Shown: positions 1-7,318, counted from the stretch's first letter. The stretch: DNA of 25,311 nucleotides from Fibrobacter sp. (GCA_017550445.1 JAFZOV010000083.1:1-25311); one strand, 5' to 3'. Made by a program: numbers and translations. Notes: a model not told the origin generated them from the sequence alone.

Positions 1-1057
1 CACGCACGAAGCATTCGTTCGCCGCATCAACAGCGACCTCGCCAACGACCTCGGCAACGTGCTGAACCGCGTACACCGCCTGGTGCTCAACAACTTTGAA
101 GGCAAGCTCCCAACCGCTACCGCCATTGGCGATGCAGAAAAGGAAGTCATCGACCTTGCAAACAAGGTGATTGCCGAAATCAAGGAAGGCCTGCCACAGG
201 CTCGCCTCTCCCAGTCTATCGAAACCATCATGTCGCTCGTTCGTAGCATCAACCGCTACCTCGAAGTCAAGGCTCCGTGGAAGCTCGCCAAGGACCCGGC
301 CTTGAAGGACGAACTCGCAACAGTTCTCTACGTTTCTGCCGAAGCCGTGCGCCTGTCTCTCTGCCTCCTGTGGCCGGTGATTCCGACCAAGGCCGAAGAA
401 GGTCTCGCCATGCTCGGTTGCAAGTTCCAGAGCGCCGACGACCTCGCTTGGGGCATTCTCAAGGGTGGCGAAGCGTTCGGCGAAGGCAAGCCGCTCTTCC
501 CGCGTATCGAAGAAGAAGTCAAGAAGCAGGAACCGCAGCAGAAGCCCAAGCAGAACAAGCCGCTGATGGCCGCCGATGTGCCCGCCGCTATGGACATGCG
601 CGTGGCTCAGATTGTTGAAGTCGCCGACCATCCGGATGCAACGAGCCTCTACGTGCTTAAGGTTGACGCTGGTGAAGGCGAACCGCGTACCATCTGCAGC
701 GGCCTCAAGAACAGCTACAAGGCCGAAGAACTGAAGGACAAGAAGATTCTCCTGTTCGCGAACCTCAAGCCGAATGCCCTCCGCGGCATCATGAGCCAGG
801 GCATGCTCTTTGCAGGCGACCTCAATGCGGAAGCCCATACTTGCCGCCTCGTGGCTGTGCCTGAAGACGCAAAGCCCGGTGACCGCGCCCTGTTCAAGGG
901 TGTTGCCCCGAGCGAACCGCGCGAGCTCAAGATCAAGGACTTCGAAAAGATTGCCCTCAGCGTTAAGGGTGGCGCCGTGTTCTGCGACGCACTCGCTCTC
1001 GAAGTGAACGGCAAGCCAGTCACCTGCGATGTCGCCGACGGCAACGGGGTTCATTAA
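1..1057 (+). CDS. metG: Methionine--tRNA ligase, C-terminal part (5' end outside window)
   Basis: This enzyme charges tRNA-Met with methionine in the cytoplasm. Only the last ~351 residues are present. The reading frame is open from base 2, and its first visible residues (THEAFVRRINSDLANDLGN) match the start of the MetRS anticodon-binding helical domain, so the gene continues upstream and the catalytic domain with its HIGH and KMSKS motifs is missing. Visible residues ~1-150 are the anticodon-binding domain. A charged K/Q/E linker follows. The Trbp111/EMAP-II-like tRNA-binding domain then starts near MDMRVAQIVEV and includes the conserved HPDA, ICSGL and SQGMLFAG segments. A C-terminal tail follows. 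This long architecture with a fused tRNA-binding domain is common in bacterial MetRS. The TAA stop overlaps the stop of the convergent downstream gene. Identification is very secure; the exact total length is unknown. Confidence 0.96.
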   Translation, partial: THEAFVRRINSDLANDLGNVLNRVHRLVLNNFEGKLPTATAIGDAEKEVIDLANKVIAEIKEGLPQARLSQSIETIMSLVRSINRYLEVKAPWKLAKDPALKDELATVLYVSAEAVRLSLCLLWPVIPTKAEEGLAMLGCKFQSADDLAWGILKGGEAFGEGKPLFPRIEEEVKKQEPQQKPKQNKPLMAADVPAAMDMRVAQIVEVADHPDATSLYVLKVDAGEGEPRTICSGLKNSYKAEELKDKKILLFANLKPNALRGIMSQGMLFAGDLNAEAHTCRLVAVPEDAKPGDRALFKGVAPSEPRELKIKDFEKIALSVKGGAVFCDALALEVNGKPVTCDVADGNGVH

Positions 1058-1593
1058 GGCAATTCAACAAGCTCAAGGTGGAGATGTTCCATCTCCCCTT
1101 TTTCCCAGAGCACCTTGAAGCGTTCTCCAAGGCGTTCTTGCGCCATTTCTACTACTTGGCGGCGCTTGTTCAGGGGCATGTCCACGATGCGGAAATCCAT
1201 GGCCGCATTCTGGTAATGCTTTGACTCGCGCATGTGGTAAGGGTAATCGTTACCGCTAGTTATCACGGGTACGTAATCGTCGCCCATGACCACGTGGTAG
1301 CAATGAATGATTTCTATTCCGGCCGTATCCATGGCCGGGAGCAGGCTTTCCAGATAAACTCCCGGTTTTTGCCGAGTGCGTTTGAGCAACAGTTTGTGGA
1401 CCTCGCCCTGGTTAAAGGGTTTCAGGTTCAAATGTCGCATGTATTCTTCGGCAGACCAGGTTTCTTCGACCTGCTTGGGTTCGTACTTCGGAATGGGCCT
1501 ATCATTCGCTTTTATGAGCAAATAGACGCCACCCAAGATGGCGATTGCAAAAATCGGGGCCAACAAGTACAAATGTTTAACAAAAAATTGCAT
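1054..1593 (-). CDS. Membrane-anchored M15-like metallopeptidase (D,D-carboxypeptidase-type fold)
   Basis: A protein of 179 residues with one hydrophobic N-terminal segment (~7-27) and no lipobox, so probably inner-membrane anchored with a periplasmic domain. The C-terminal half carries a motif set like peptidase family M15/VanY: SKHYQNAAMDFR supplies His126 and Asp133 in the H-x6-D spacing, and EHLHLE near the end supplies the last histidine (His172). In family members these three residues bind zinc and the enzymes cut D-Ala-containing peptidoglycan peptides. The substrate here is inferred only. The G of the usual S-x-H-x-x-G-x-A-x-D pattern is replaced by N, so activity is not assured. The gene runs convergent to metG, sharing four bases at the stop codons. 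It is divergent from a small lipoprotein gene only 32 bp away. No clear Shine-Dalgarno precedes the ATG. Confidence 0.62.
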   Translation of the reverse strand: MQFFVKHLYLLAPIFAIAILGGVYLLIKANDRPIPKYEPKQVEETWSAEEYMRHLNLKPFNQGEVHKLLLKRTRQKPGVYLESLLPAMDTAGIEIIHCYHVVMGDDYVPVITSGNDYPYHMRESKHYQNAAMDFRIVDMPLNKRRQVVEMAQERLGERFKVLWEKGEMEHLHLELVELP

Positions 1594-1625
1594 TTTTTCG
1601 CCATCAAAAATACTATTTTAAAGAC

Positions 1626-1979
1626 ATGAAAAAAGCACTTTTTATCTCTGCCTCTCTTATTTCTTCGATGTTCCTTTTCGGCTGCGGCGACAACGCCAAC
1701 TACACCGGTTGCTGGAAGGGCGAAGCCAATATGATTTTTGAAGTCCTGACCGAAAACAACCAGGATTACACGATTCGCAACGTGAACGGCGACCTCTCCG
1801 CCACCATTCAAGAAGGCAAGCTTTGCGGCAAGAACTCTTTGGACATGCCCTACTGCATGAGCGTCAAGGGCGACTCCGCCTACTATGAATTCGGCGGCAT
1901 CACCACCGGTTACGCCCGCATCAGCAAAGAAGAATACGAAGACATCTTTGCTTCCCAGAAAAAAGCGTCGGTTGAATAA
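1626..1979 (+). CDS. Small lipoprotein of unknown function
   Basis: A 117-residue protein with a classical lipoprotein signal: MKKALF, a hydrophobic stretch, then a lipobox LFGC with Cys20. The mature part is ~98 residues, rich in Asn, Glu, Gly and Tyr, and contains three further cysteines (in TGCWKG, KLCGK and PYCMS) that could form a disulfide in the periplasm. The short alternating polar/hydrophobic segments suggest a small beta-sheet domain, but I do not recognise a family. The start is the ATG directly before KKALF, and no competing upstream start is needed. The gene diverges from the M15-like peptidase gene with a 32-bp gap, so both promoters must be compressed or overlap the coding sequences. 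Its last codons also form the terminator of the convergent thioredoxin gene. The gene is real with fair certainty; its function is unknown. Confidence 0.7.
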   Translation: MKKALFISASLISSMFLFGCGDNANYTGCWKGEANMIFEVLTENNQDYTIRNVNGDLSATIQEGKLCGKNSLDMPYCMSVKGDSAYYEFGGITTGYARISKEEYEDIFASQKKASVE

Positions 1980-1987
1980 CAACCGAC
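1959..1987 (-). terminator. Rho-independent terminator for the thioredoxin-like gene, inside the 3' end of the lipoprotein gene
   Basis: Arms GTCGGTTG (1967-1974) and CAACCGAC (1980-1987) form an 8-bp perfect hairpin with a 5-base loop that holds the plus-strand TAA stop. On the minus strand the hairpin is followed, after GC, by six Ts (A-run at 1959-1964), the form of an intrinsic terminator. It lies 6 bp beyond the stop of the minus-strand PDZ-thioredoxin gene. On the plus strand there is no T-run. Confidence 0.75.
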
Positions 1988-1993
1988 TCTACA

Positions 1994-2767
1994 TTAGTTG
2001 ATTACATCTTTCAGGATCTGCTCGATCATGTACTCAGTCGGAGCACCGCTCCAGACTCGCTTGATGTAGCCGTCCTTGTCTAGCAGCATGAGTGTCGGAA
2101 CAGCGTGGATGCCATAGCGCATCCACATTTCTTTTTTAGCATCGCGATAAAGCGGATACGGCGAGGCATGCTGGTGCGCATAGAAATCGTTCAGCGTTTC
2201 AACCGGTTCATCTGCGATTCCGATAACTTCGACACCTTTGTCACTGTACTTTTTGTAGATATTCGCCAGAACGGGAAGCGTCTTGCGGCAAGGGCCGCAC
2301 CAGGTCGCCCAGAAGTCCAGGAGTGTCGCCTTCGGTTTATCCTTGCGCTTTTCGCCGTTCTTGTAGAAGTTCTCGCCGAACTTGGCAATCTTACTGCCGA
2401 TAGCAGAACCCGTAAGGCTGCTGATGTCATCGGGGCGTTCGGTCAAGGCCACATTCAAGGTCTGCTTCTTACCTTCGCGGGCAATTTCGATTTTCACCTT
2501 CTGCCCCGCCTTGTGGCTCGTAACCGCAGACTGAATCTGGCTCATGTCCGTGAGCGGACTCCCCTGCACACCAATAATCTGGTCGCCGGCAACCATGCCC
2601 GCCGTAAAACAGCCCGACTCCGGGTGAACGCCGATGACGTTTAAAGCAAGGTGGTTTTCGAAGGTGGACTTTTTAAAGGTGACGCCCAGCCAAGGAACGG
2701 CAAAAGAGGCACCCGCCGCAAGAAACAAGAAAAATAAGGTTTTACGAGAAAGAAGTAACTGTTTCAT
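1994..2767 (-). CDS. PDZ-thioredoxin fusion, TlpA/ResA-like periplasmic thiol-disulfide oxidoreductase
   Basis: A 257-residue protein starting at the ATG before KQLLLSRK. An upstream in-frame ATG at 2818 would add 17 residues encoded by a palindromic repeat ahead of a typical signal peptide, so I reject it. Residues ~1-23 form a signal peptide ending near SFA. Residues ~27-110 match a PDZ domain (ESGCFTAGMVAGDQIIGVQG and the following strands). From ~145 a TlpA-type thioredoxin domain follows, with active site WCGPC at 156-160 and the cis-proline segment AVPT. Family members reduce or oxidise cysteines of exported proteins, for example in cytochrome c maturation. The PDZ domain may recruit a substrate or partner (inference). 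It follows pyrD on the same strand with an 85-bp spacer holding the palindrome, and a terminator lies just after its stop. Confidence 0.88.
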   Translation of the reverse strand: MKQLLLSRKTLFFLFLAAGASFAVPWLGVTFKKSTFENHLALNVIGVHPESGCFTAGMVAGDQIIGVQGSPLTDMSQIQSAVTSHKAGQKVKIEIAREGKKQTLNVALTERPDDISSLTGSAIGSKIAKFGENFYKNGEKRKDKPKATLLDFWATWCGPCRKTLPVLANIYKKYSDKGVEVIGIADEPVETLNDFYAHQHASPYPLYRDAKKEMWMRYGIHAVPTLMLLDKDGYIKRVWSGAPTEYMIEQILKDVIN

Positions 2768-2778
2768 TTTATGAGAGA

Positions 2779-2830
2779 TGTGGAATGTGTGATGAGAAAT
2801 TAATTTCACATTACACATTTCACATTACAA
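2779..2830. repeat. Long imperfect palindrome plus an extra half-unit
   Basis: Bases 2779-2801 and 2802-2824 are 23-base arms that pair at 20 of 23 positions, meeting at an AATT centre with no spacer. Words such as TTCACATTACACA and TTCACATTACAA also repeat directly, so the element continues to about 2830. It fills most of the gap between pyrD and the PDZ-thioredoxin gene on the same strand. A transcript would fold into a long A/U-rich hairpin, which could attenuate or stabilise the downstream message. Low sequence complexity suggests an interspersed intergenic repeat. Confidence 0.7.
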
Positions 2831-2852
2831 ATTACACAAGTCTTGAGTGAAT

Positions 2853-4040
2853 CTAAACAGCCTTAGTTTGCTTGGGGTTGTGGTCGTCGTAGTCAGCAAG
2901 CGTCTTGTACCCCGTTTCAAGGAGAGCCGCTTCCAGTTCCTTACGCATAGCATGCGCCGCCATCCAGCGGAAGGCCACCACCGAGTAGCATTCCACCGCA
3001 TCGACCCCGAGTTTAATCAGGTCAAAAATCTTGAAACCGTGGTCGATACCGCCGCAGGCAATCACGCTGATTTGCGGATAATGCTTGCGAATGTAGGTCA
3101 CGTTCCACATCATGTTTTCATAAAGCGGACGCCCGGACATACCGCCGCAATCACCGTCGGCACGTAGCGGAGTCAAGTCTTCGAGCTTTGCCTCTACCGG
3201 GAGTTCACTCATCTTCTTGGTCGGGTAAGTGTTCCCAACCACCACGCCGTTCACGCCCGTACGCACGATCATGTCCATGACATTCACCAAGTGGCGTTCC
3301 GAAAGGTCGGGGCTAATCTTGGCATACACCGCCTTGCGAATCGCCTGGGCATTGCGGTACTTCATGATTTCGCCAAAGATGCGTTCGGTGAGCGACAAGT
3401 CCATGTCCACGCGGGATTCGCCGGTATTGGGGCAGCTCAGGTTGATTTCGATAAAGTCGCCCGCCTTGTAGGCGATTGCGAAACTTTCGAGCAAGTCCTT
3501 CAGTTTTTCTTCGTCATCGGTGAGACCCGGGGTTTCTGCCACGGACACGCCTACGCAAAGTCCCACCTTGTGAGCCTTGGTCAGCTGTTCGTCGGCGCGA
3601 CGGGCAATGACCTCGACACCTTCGTTATTGAGCCCCATACTGTTATGAATGGCACGGTCCTTTTCCAAAAAACCGATACGGGGGCGGTGCGTATTGCCTT
3701 CGCGGAACTTGCGGGTGGCTGTTCCCACGCTAATGCCACCAAAGCCCATATTGGCGTAGTCACAGATGCGCTTTGCAGTCTTGTTCGCACCGGCGGCCAA
3801 AATGATGGGGCAACCCAGGTACAGGGAATTGCTGTGATCCGGGAAAGTAATAACGCGCTTGAGCGTCTTGCTCAGGTCGGGGCGGCCACCCAAAAACGGA
3901 ATGTAGGGGGCAAACCGGGCAACATGCTTCAAGGAATCATGACGGAATTCCGGGTTATTGTGAAAAATGCGGCGGATAAGCGCCAAAACACGGTCGCCGA
4001 AATTCAGGTAATACTCGTGGTTTACACAATTAAAAGACAT
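2853..4040 (-). CDS. pyrD: Dihydroorotate dehydrogenase (class 2-like)
   Basis: The enzyme oxidises dihydroorotate to orotate with FMN in pyrimidine biosynthesis; class 2 enzymes pass electrons to membrane quinone. The 395-residue length includes an N-terminal helical extension (~1-50), as in class 2. Recognisable parts are LAAGANK and GFGGISVGTAT near the FMN phosphate side, HNSMGLNNEG, INLSCPNT (~199-206), AKISPDLS, VVVGNT, GGMSGRPL (~299-306, class 2-like) and ACGGID. The catalytic-base position in NLSCPNT is Cys203, the class 1 residue, where class 2 enzymes typically have serine. The start ATG has a good Shine-Dalgarno (AAAGGA, bases 4047-4052, six bases away). It may be cotranscribed with the downstream thioredoxin gene. 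The family is secure; the class is mixed. Confidence 0.88.
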   Translation of the reverse strand: MSFNCVNHEYYLNFGDRVLALIRRIFHNNPEFRHDSLKHVARFAPYIPFLGGRPDLSKTLKRVITFPDHSNSLYLGCPIILAAGANKTAKRICDYANMGFGGISVGTATRKFREGNTHRPRIGFLEKDRAIHNSMGLNNEGVEVIARRADEQLTKAHKVGLCVGVSVAETPGLTDDEEKLKDLLESFAIAYKAGDFIEINLSCPNTGESRVDMDLSLTERIFGEIMKYRNAQAIRKAVYAKISPDLSERHLVNVMDMIVRTGVNGVVVGNTYPTKKMSELPVEAKLEDLTPLRADGDCGGMSGRPLYENMMWNVTYIRKHYPQISVIACGGIDHGFKIFDLIKLGVDAVECYSVVAFRWMAAHAMRKELEAALLETGYKTLADYDDHNPKQTKAV

Positions 4041-4130
4041 GGGTATTCCTTTTGCCTAAACTTACACCCTAAAAAATAGAAAATATACCCCTCCTGGGAC
4101 AATTTTACAATTCGTTTTCTATTTTGTTTA
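4041..4130. promoter_or_regulatory. Divergent promoter region between pyrD and the M20 peptidase gene
   Basis: A 90-bp AT-rich spacer lies between two outward-facing genes, so it must hold both promoters. For pyrD (minus strand) a TTGTCC/TATTTT pair with an 18-base spacer occupies 4073-4102, followed by the AAAGGA ribosome site. No convincing -35 box was found for the plus-strand gene, although an AT-rich TATTTTGT-like segment lies just before its ATG. Confidence 0.35.
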
Positions 4131-5522
4131 ATGAATATGGAACAGAAAACAATCGATTTAGTCGTCAAGGCCATCCGCGAAAAGATGCCCGCCTATATCC
4201 AGACCCTAAGCGATCTGGTGAAAATTCCGTCTATCAGTTTTGATAACTTTGACCAGAAATATGTTCTGGAATCCGCCGAAAAGGTGAAGGAGCTCTTTTT
4301 GCAGGCTGGGCTCACCAACGTGCAGTTTTTGCTGCCACCCAGCGGACGCCCGTCGGTATACGGCGAAAGCTTGACGAGCCCCGACAAGCCCACGGTGCTT
4401 TTGTACGCCCACCACGACGTGCAGCCCCCCATGCGCGAAGCCCTCTGGAACACCAAGCCTTTTGAAGCTAGCCACCAAGGCGACCGACTCTATGGCCGCG
4501 GCACCGCCGACGACAAGGCCGGTATCGTGACACACTTGGCAGCATTGGAACAGGTGCGTGCCCTTAAGAAGAACGACGGTCCTAACCTCAAGTTCCTGAT
4601 TGAAGGCGAAGAAGAATCCGGAAGCGCCGGATTTGAAACCATCTTGAAAAAGAACGCCGAACTATTGAAGTGCGATGCCGTGATTGTGGCTGACCTCGGC
4701 AACTTCGCCAAGGGAACCCCCTCGATTACCACGACGCTCCGCGGCATGAGTGCCGTGAACGTGGAACTTAAGGCCACCAAGGCCCCGCTCCATTCGGGGA
4801 GCTGGTCTGGCCCGATTCCTGACCCCGGTCAGGTTCTTTGCCGCATGATTTCAAGCCTTTCTGATGGCAAGGGCAACATCCTGATTCCGCATTTCGAAGA
4901 CACCTTGGTGCCACCCACCGAAGCAGAGCTAGCCTCTTACAAGAGCCTGGGCATGACCGAGAAGATTTTCCGCAACGACGGCGGAATCTTGGAAAGCGTC
5001 AAGCTGAAAGTTCCCGAAGACGAAATTCTCCTGTCGCTGTGGCGCAGGCCATCGATTGTGGTGACCGCCATGGAAGTCGGTAGCCGCACCAACGCCGGTA
5101 ACGTGCTGCAAAACTGCGCCTACGCTCGCATCGGCATTCGCCTTGCCCCCGGCATGGACGCAGATGTCGCCACGCAGCAGCTGGTGGAATTCTTGCAGGC
5201 ACAAGTCCCCTACGGTCTGCAATGCAGCATCGCAACTGAAGACGGCGCCAATCCCTTCGTCACCGACACGACTCACCCCTTCTTCCAGAAGATGAGCGAC
5301 GCCATGTCGAAAGCCTATGGAGCCGAAACAAAGTTCATTGGCTGTGGCGCAAGCATTCCCGGCGCAGAACTATTCCGCAACACCTTCGGCGACATTCCCA
5401 TTTTGCTCACGGGTCTCGAAGATCCCGAATGCAACGCCCACGGCGAAAACGAAAGCCTTTACCTGCCCGATTTTGAACACGGCATCGTGGCAGAAACCCT
5501 GTTCTTTGGAGAAATCTGCTAA
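4131..5522 (+). CDS. M20 family metallopeptidase (dipeptidase-like)
   Basis: A cytoplasmic zinc peptidase of 463 residues, the usual size for M20 dipeptidases/carboxypeptidases. The metal-site motifs are all visible: LYAHHDVQP (~92-99, H-x-D), YGRGTADDKAG (~121-131, bridging Asp), EGEEESGS (~158-165, general base and metal Glu), VADLGNFAKG, and NAHGENE near the C-terminus with the last histidine. The lid/dimerisation domain begins near LRGMSAVNVELK with the LHSG segment. No signal peptide is present. The closest subgroup I recognise is the M20 dipeptidase group; whether it cuts dipeptides or N-acylated amino acids cannot be told. Two ATGs six bases apart are possible starts and I keep the first. 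Its TAA overlaps the ATG of the sirtuin gene (TAATG), so the two are translationally coupled. Confidence 0.9.
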   Translation: MNMEQKTIDLVVKAIREKMPAYIQTLSDLVKIPSISFDNFDQKYVLESAEKVKELFLQAGLTNVQFLLPPSGRPSVYGESLTSPDKPTVLLYAHHDVQPPMREALWNTKPFEASHQGDRLYGRGTADDKAGIVTHLAALEQVRALKKNDGPNLKFLIEGEEESGSAGFETILKKNAELLKCDAVIVADLGNFAKGTPSITTTLRGMSAVNVELKATKAPLHSGSWSGPIPDPGQVLCRMISSLSDGKGNILIPHFEDTLVPPTEAELASYKSLGMTEKIFRNDGGILESVKLKVPEDEILLSLWRRPSIVVTAMEVGSRTNAGNVLQNCAYARIGIRLAPGMDADVATQQLVEFLQAQVPYGLQCSIATEDGANPFVTDTTHPFFQKMSDAMSKAYGAETKFIGCGASIPGAELFRNTFGDIPILLTGLEDPECNAHGENESLYLPDFEHGIVAETLFFGEIC

Positions 5523-6223
5523 TGAGTACCACCAAATTTCCTAGACTCGTTGTATTGACCGGTGCCGGTATCAGTGCAGAATCGGGGCTTCGCACATTCC
5601 GCGGTAATGACGGCATGTGGGAACACGAAAACATCGATGACGTGTGTACGCCCGAAGGCTACTACCGCGACAAGAAGCGCGTGAAAGATTTCTACAACTT
5701 CTTGCGCAAGGGTCTCAAGGAACATGAGCCGAATGCAGCACACTTCGCTCTCGCCGAACTAGAAAAGCGTCTGGGCAACGACTTCTTGCTCGTGACGCAG
5801 AATGTGGACAATTTGCATGAACGTGCGGGATCCAAGCGGGTACTGCACATGCACGGCGACTTGATGCGCCTAACCTGCGAACACAACCCGAAGCATGAAT
5901 TCCTGTTCGACGGCGACGAAACTTTAGAGACTCGCTGCCCGTTCTGTGGAGCCATGAGCCGCCCGGACATCGTGTTCTTCGGCGAACAGCCGCTGTACAT
6001 GGAAGAAATTCAAGATGCCTTAAGACATTGCAAGGAATTCGTGTACATCGGCACGAGCAGCGTGGTCTACCCCGCCGCGGGCTTCAAGAGTTTCGCCAAG
6101 AGCTTCGGCGCAAAGGTCACCTGCCTGAATCTGGAAGTACCTACCAGCGACCCCTACACCGACGTGTTCGTGGAAGGCAAGGCAACGGATATCGTTCCCA
6201 AGTGGTGCGAGGAATTTAAGTAA
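5522..6223 (+). CDS. cobB: NAD-dependent protein deacylase, sirtuin (CobB-like)
   Basis: A sirtuin of 233 residues that removes acyl groups from lysines using NAD+. Visible motifs are TGAGISAESG (13-22), the TFRG segment, TQNVDNLHERAG (92-103), the catalytic His in HMHGD (His111), one cysteine in LTCEH, a CPFC pair (139-142) for the zinc site, GTSSVVYPAAGF and a late LNLE-type segment. It aligns well with E. coli CobB, including DVCTPEGYYRD. The class III acyl-pocket pair Tyr-x-x-Arg is only half present: FYNFLRKG has Tyr58, but Leu61 sits where CobB has Arg95, with Arg at the next position. Succinyl/malonyl specificity is therefore uncertain. It is translationally coupled to the M20 peptidase gene. 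Its TAA abuts the stop of the convergent ABC ATPase gene with no spacer. Confidence 0.93.
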   Translation: MSTTKFPRLVVLTGAGISAESGLRTFRGNDGMWEHENIDDVCTPEGYYRDKKRVKDFYNFLRKGLKEHEPNAAHFALAELEKRLGNDFLLVTQNVDNLHERAGSKRVLHMHGDLMRLTCEHNPKHEFLFDGDETLETRCPFCGAMSRPDIVFFGEQPLYMEEIQDALRHCKEFVYIGTSSVVYPAAGFKSFAKSFGAKVTCLNLEVPTSDPYTDVFVEGKATDIVPKWCEEFK

Positions 6224-7255
6224 TTATAAGCCAAAACAATCAGCTTCGTGCTTTTCAGAATCCCCTGCGGCAACTCGCGGGGGCATTTCTTTCGACAAAC
6301 ATTTCGCGCGAATTTCAGGCGATGCATTGGCGCATTTTTCGCAGCGGTCTGCAAAGCGACACCCCTGCACAAAATCCTTCGGATGCGGCACAGACCCCGG
6401 AATCGATTTCATCGTACGCATGTCGCTGTGATTTTCAGGAATTGCAGCAAGCAACCCCTGCGTATACGGATGCATCGGATTGTCAATCACATCGCGCACG
6501 GGGCCAGTTTCTACAATGCGGCCCGCATACATCACCGCCACGCGATCCGCGTACTGCGACACAATTCCCATGTTGTGGGTAATCAACAGCACCGCCGTTC
6601 CCATGCGGCTCGCCATATCCTTCAGCACCGCAAGCACCTGCGCCTGCACAGTGACATCCAGCGCCGTCGTCGGTTCATCGGCGATAATCAACCTCGGCTT
6701 AGAAAGCAGCGCCATCACAATGCACACGCGCTGCAACATACCGCCCGAAAGTTCATGCGGATAAGATTCCAGAACGCGATTCACATCCTTAAAGCCCGCA
6801 AGAACAAGCATCTCACGAATCACCGTCATGAAGCCGCCCTTGGAATGCTTGCAGAACTTGAACACTTCCATCAACTGTTTCTTGATGGCCACCACCGGAT
6901 TCAGAGCCTGCATGGGCTCCTGGAAAATGCATGCAATTTCGGCTCCGCGGACCTTCTGCAAATCGGCCAGAGGCAACTTTGCCAAATCGACCGGAGCAGC
7001 ATCGTCGCTTTCCTTGTAAAGCACCGAGCCCTCTACAATCTGCGCACTAGGCTGCGGCAACAGGCGCAAAACGCTCATGGCGGTCACGCTCTTTCCGCAA
7101 CCGGACTCCCCCACCAGCGCAAAGAATTCGCCGGCATGAATGTCGAAGGAAACGCGGTCCGTCACCTGCAGCGGCTTAATGCCGTCGCGAGGTTTGCCGT
7201 TCTTATCGAAGCCGAACGCCACCGAGAGATTATTTACTTGAAGTACAGGCTGCAT
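6224..7255 (-). CDS. Peptide ABC transporter ATP-binding protein, OppD/DppD type
   Basis: A 343-residue ATPase that powers di/oligopeptide uptake at the inner membrane. Visible are Walker A GESGCGKSV (49-57), the Q-loop FQEPM (~111), signature LSGGM (169-173), Walker B LIIADEP (189-195), the switch histidine in ITHNMG (~227), and the C-terminal oligopeptide extension with HPYTQGLL and a cysteine cluster (GCRFADRCEKC plus two later Cys), typical of OppD/DppD/NikD. It is a single ATPase unit, unlike the fused double ATPase YejF. It lies 63 bp downstream of a YejE-like permease gene on the same strand, with two repeats in between, so the two probably serve the same transporter. The second permease, the binding protein and a second ATPase are not in the window. 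Confidence 0.92.
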   Translation of the reverse strand: MQPVLQVNNLSVAFGFDKNGKPRDGIKPLQVTDRVSFDIHAGEFFALVGESGCGKSVTAMSVLRLLPQPSAQIVEGSVLYKESDDAAPVDLAKLPLADLQKVRGAEIACIFQEPMQALNPVVAIKKQLMEVFKFCKHSKGGFMTVIREMLVLAGFKDVNRVLESYPHELSGGMLQRVCIVMALLSKPRLIIADEPTTALDVTVQAQVLAVLKDMASRMGTAVLLITHNMGIVSQYADRVAVMYAGRIVETGPVRDVIDNPMHPYTQGLLAAIPENHSDMRTMKSIPGSVPHPKDFVQGCRFADRCEKCANASPEIRAKCLSKEMPPRVAAGDSEKHEADCFGL

Positions 7256-7259
7256 ATTT

Positions 7260-7286
7260 AGATCCTTCGGCTCCGCTCAGGATGAC
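7260..7286. repeat. Short palindromic interspersed element, GTCAT...ATC family
   Basis: Read on the minus strand the element begins GTCATCCTGAGCGG and ends GAAGGATCT. The outer parts ATCCT and AGGAT pair. It shares the GTCAT start and ATC end with the elements at 15041, 15108 (inverted) and 23839. It lies between the permease and ATPase genes of the peptide transporter. Similar short sequences are familiar from intergenic regions of many bacterial genomes. Confidence 0.65.
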
Positions 7287-7288
7287 AC

Positions 7289-7314
7289 AACTCCGAATTC
7301 TGAACTCCGAATTC
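7289..7314. repeat. Direct repeat of a 12-base unit
   Basis: AACTCCGAATTC occurs at 7289-7300 and again, identical, at 7303-7314, with TG between. It lies next to the palindromic element in the permease-ATPase gap. Each copy contains the palindrome GAATTC. No function is evident; it may be a slippage product or an interspersed intergenic repeat. Confidence 0.75.
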
Positions 7315-7318
7315 CAAA

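Noticed and set aside
2768..2818. Upstream ATG start for the PDZ-thioredoxin gene
   Set aside because: It would add 17 residues read from the palindromic repeat ahead of a normal signal peptide. The internal ATG at 2767 fits much better.
6262..6290. GC-rich hairpin after the sirtuin gene (CCCCTGCG / CGCGGGGG)
   Set aside because: It lies inside the coding end of the convergent ABC ATPase and is followed only by CATTTCTTTC, too weak a T-run to call a terminator.
6248..7261. Long plus-strand open frame opposite the peptide ABC ATPase
   Set aside because: The translation is His/Arg-rich with no family motifs. The ATPase on the other strand has every expected motif.
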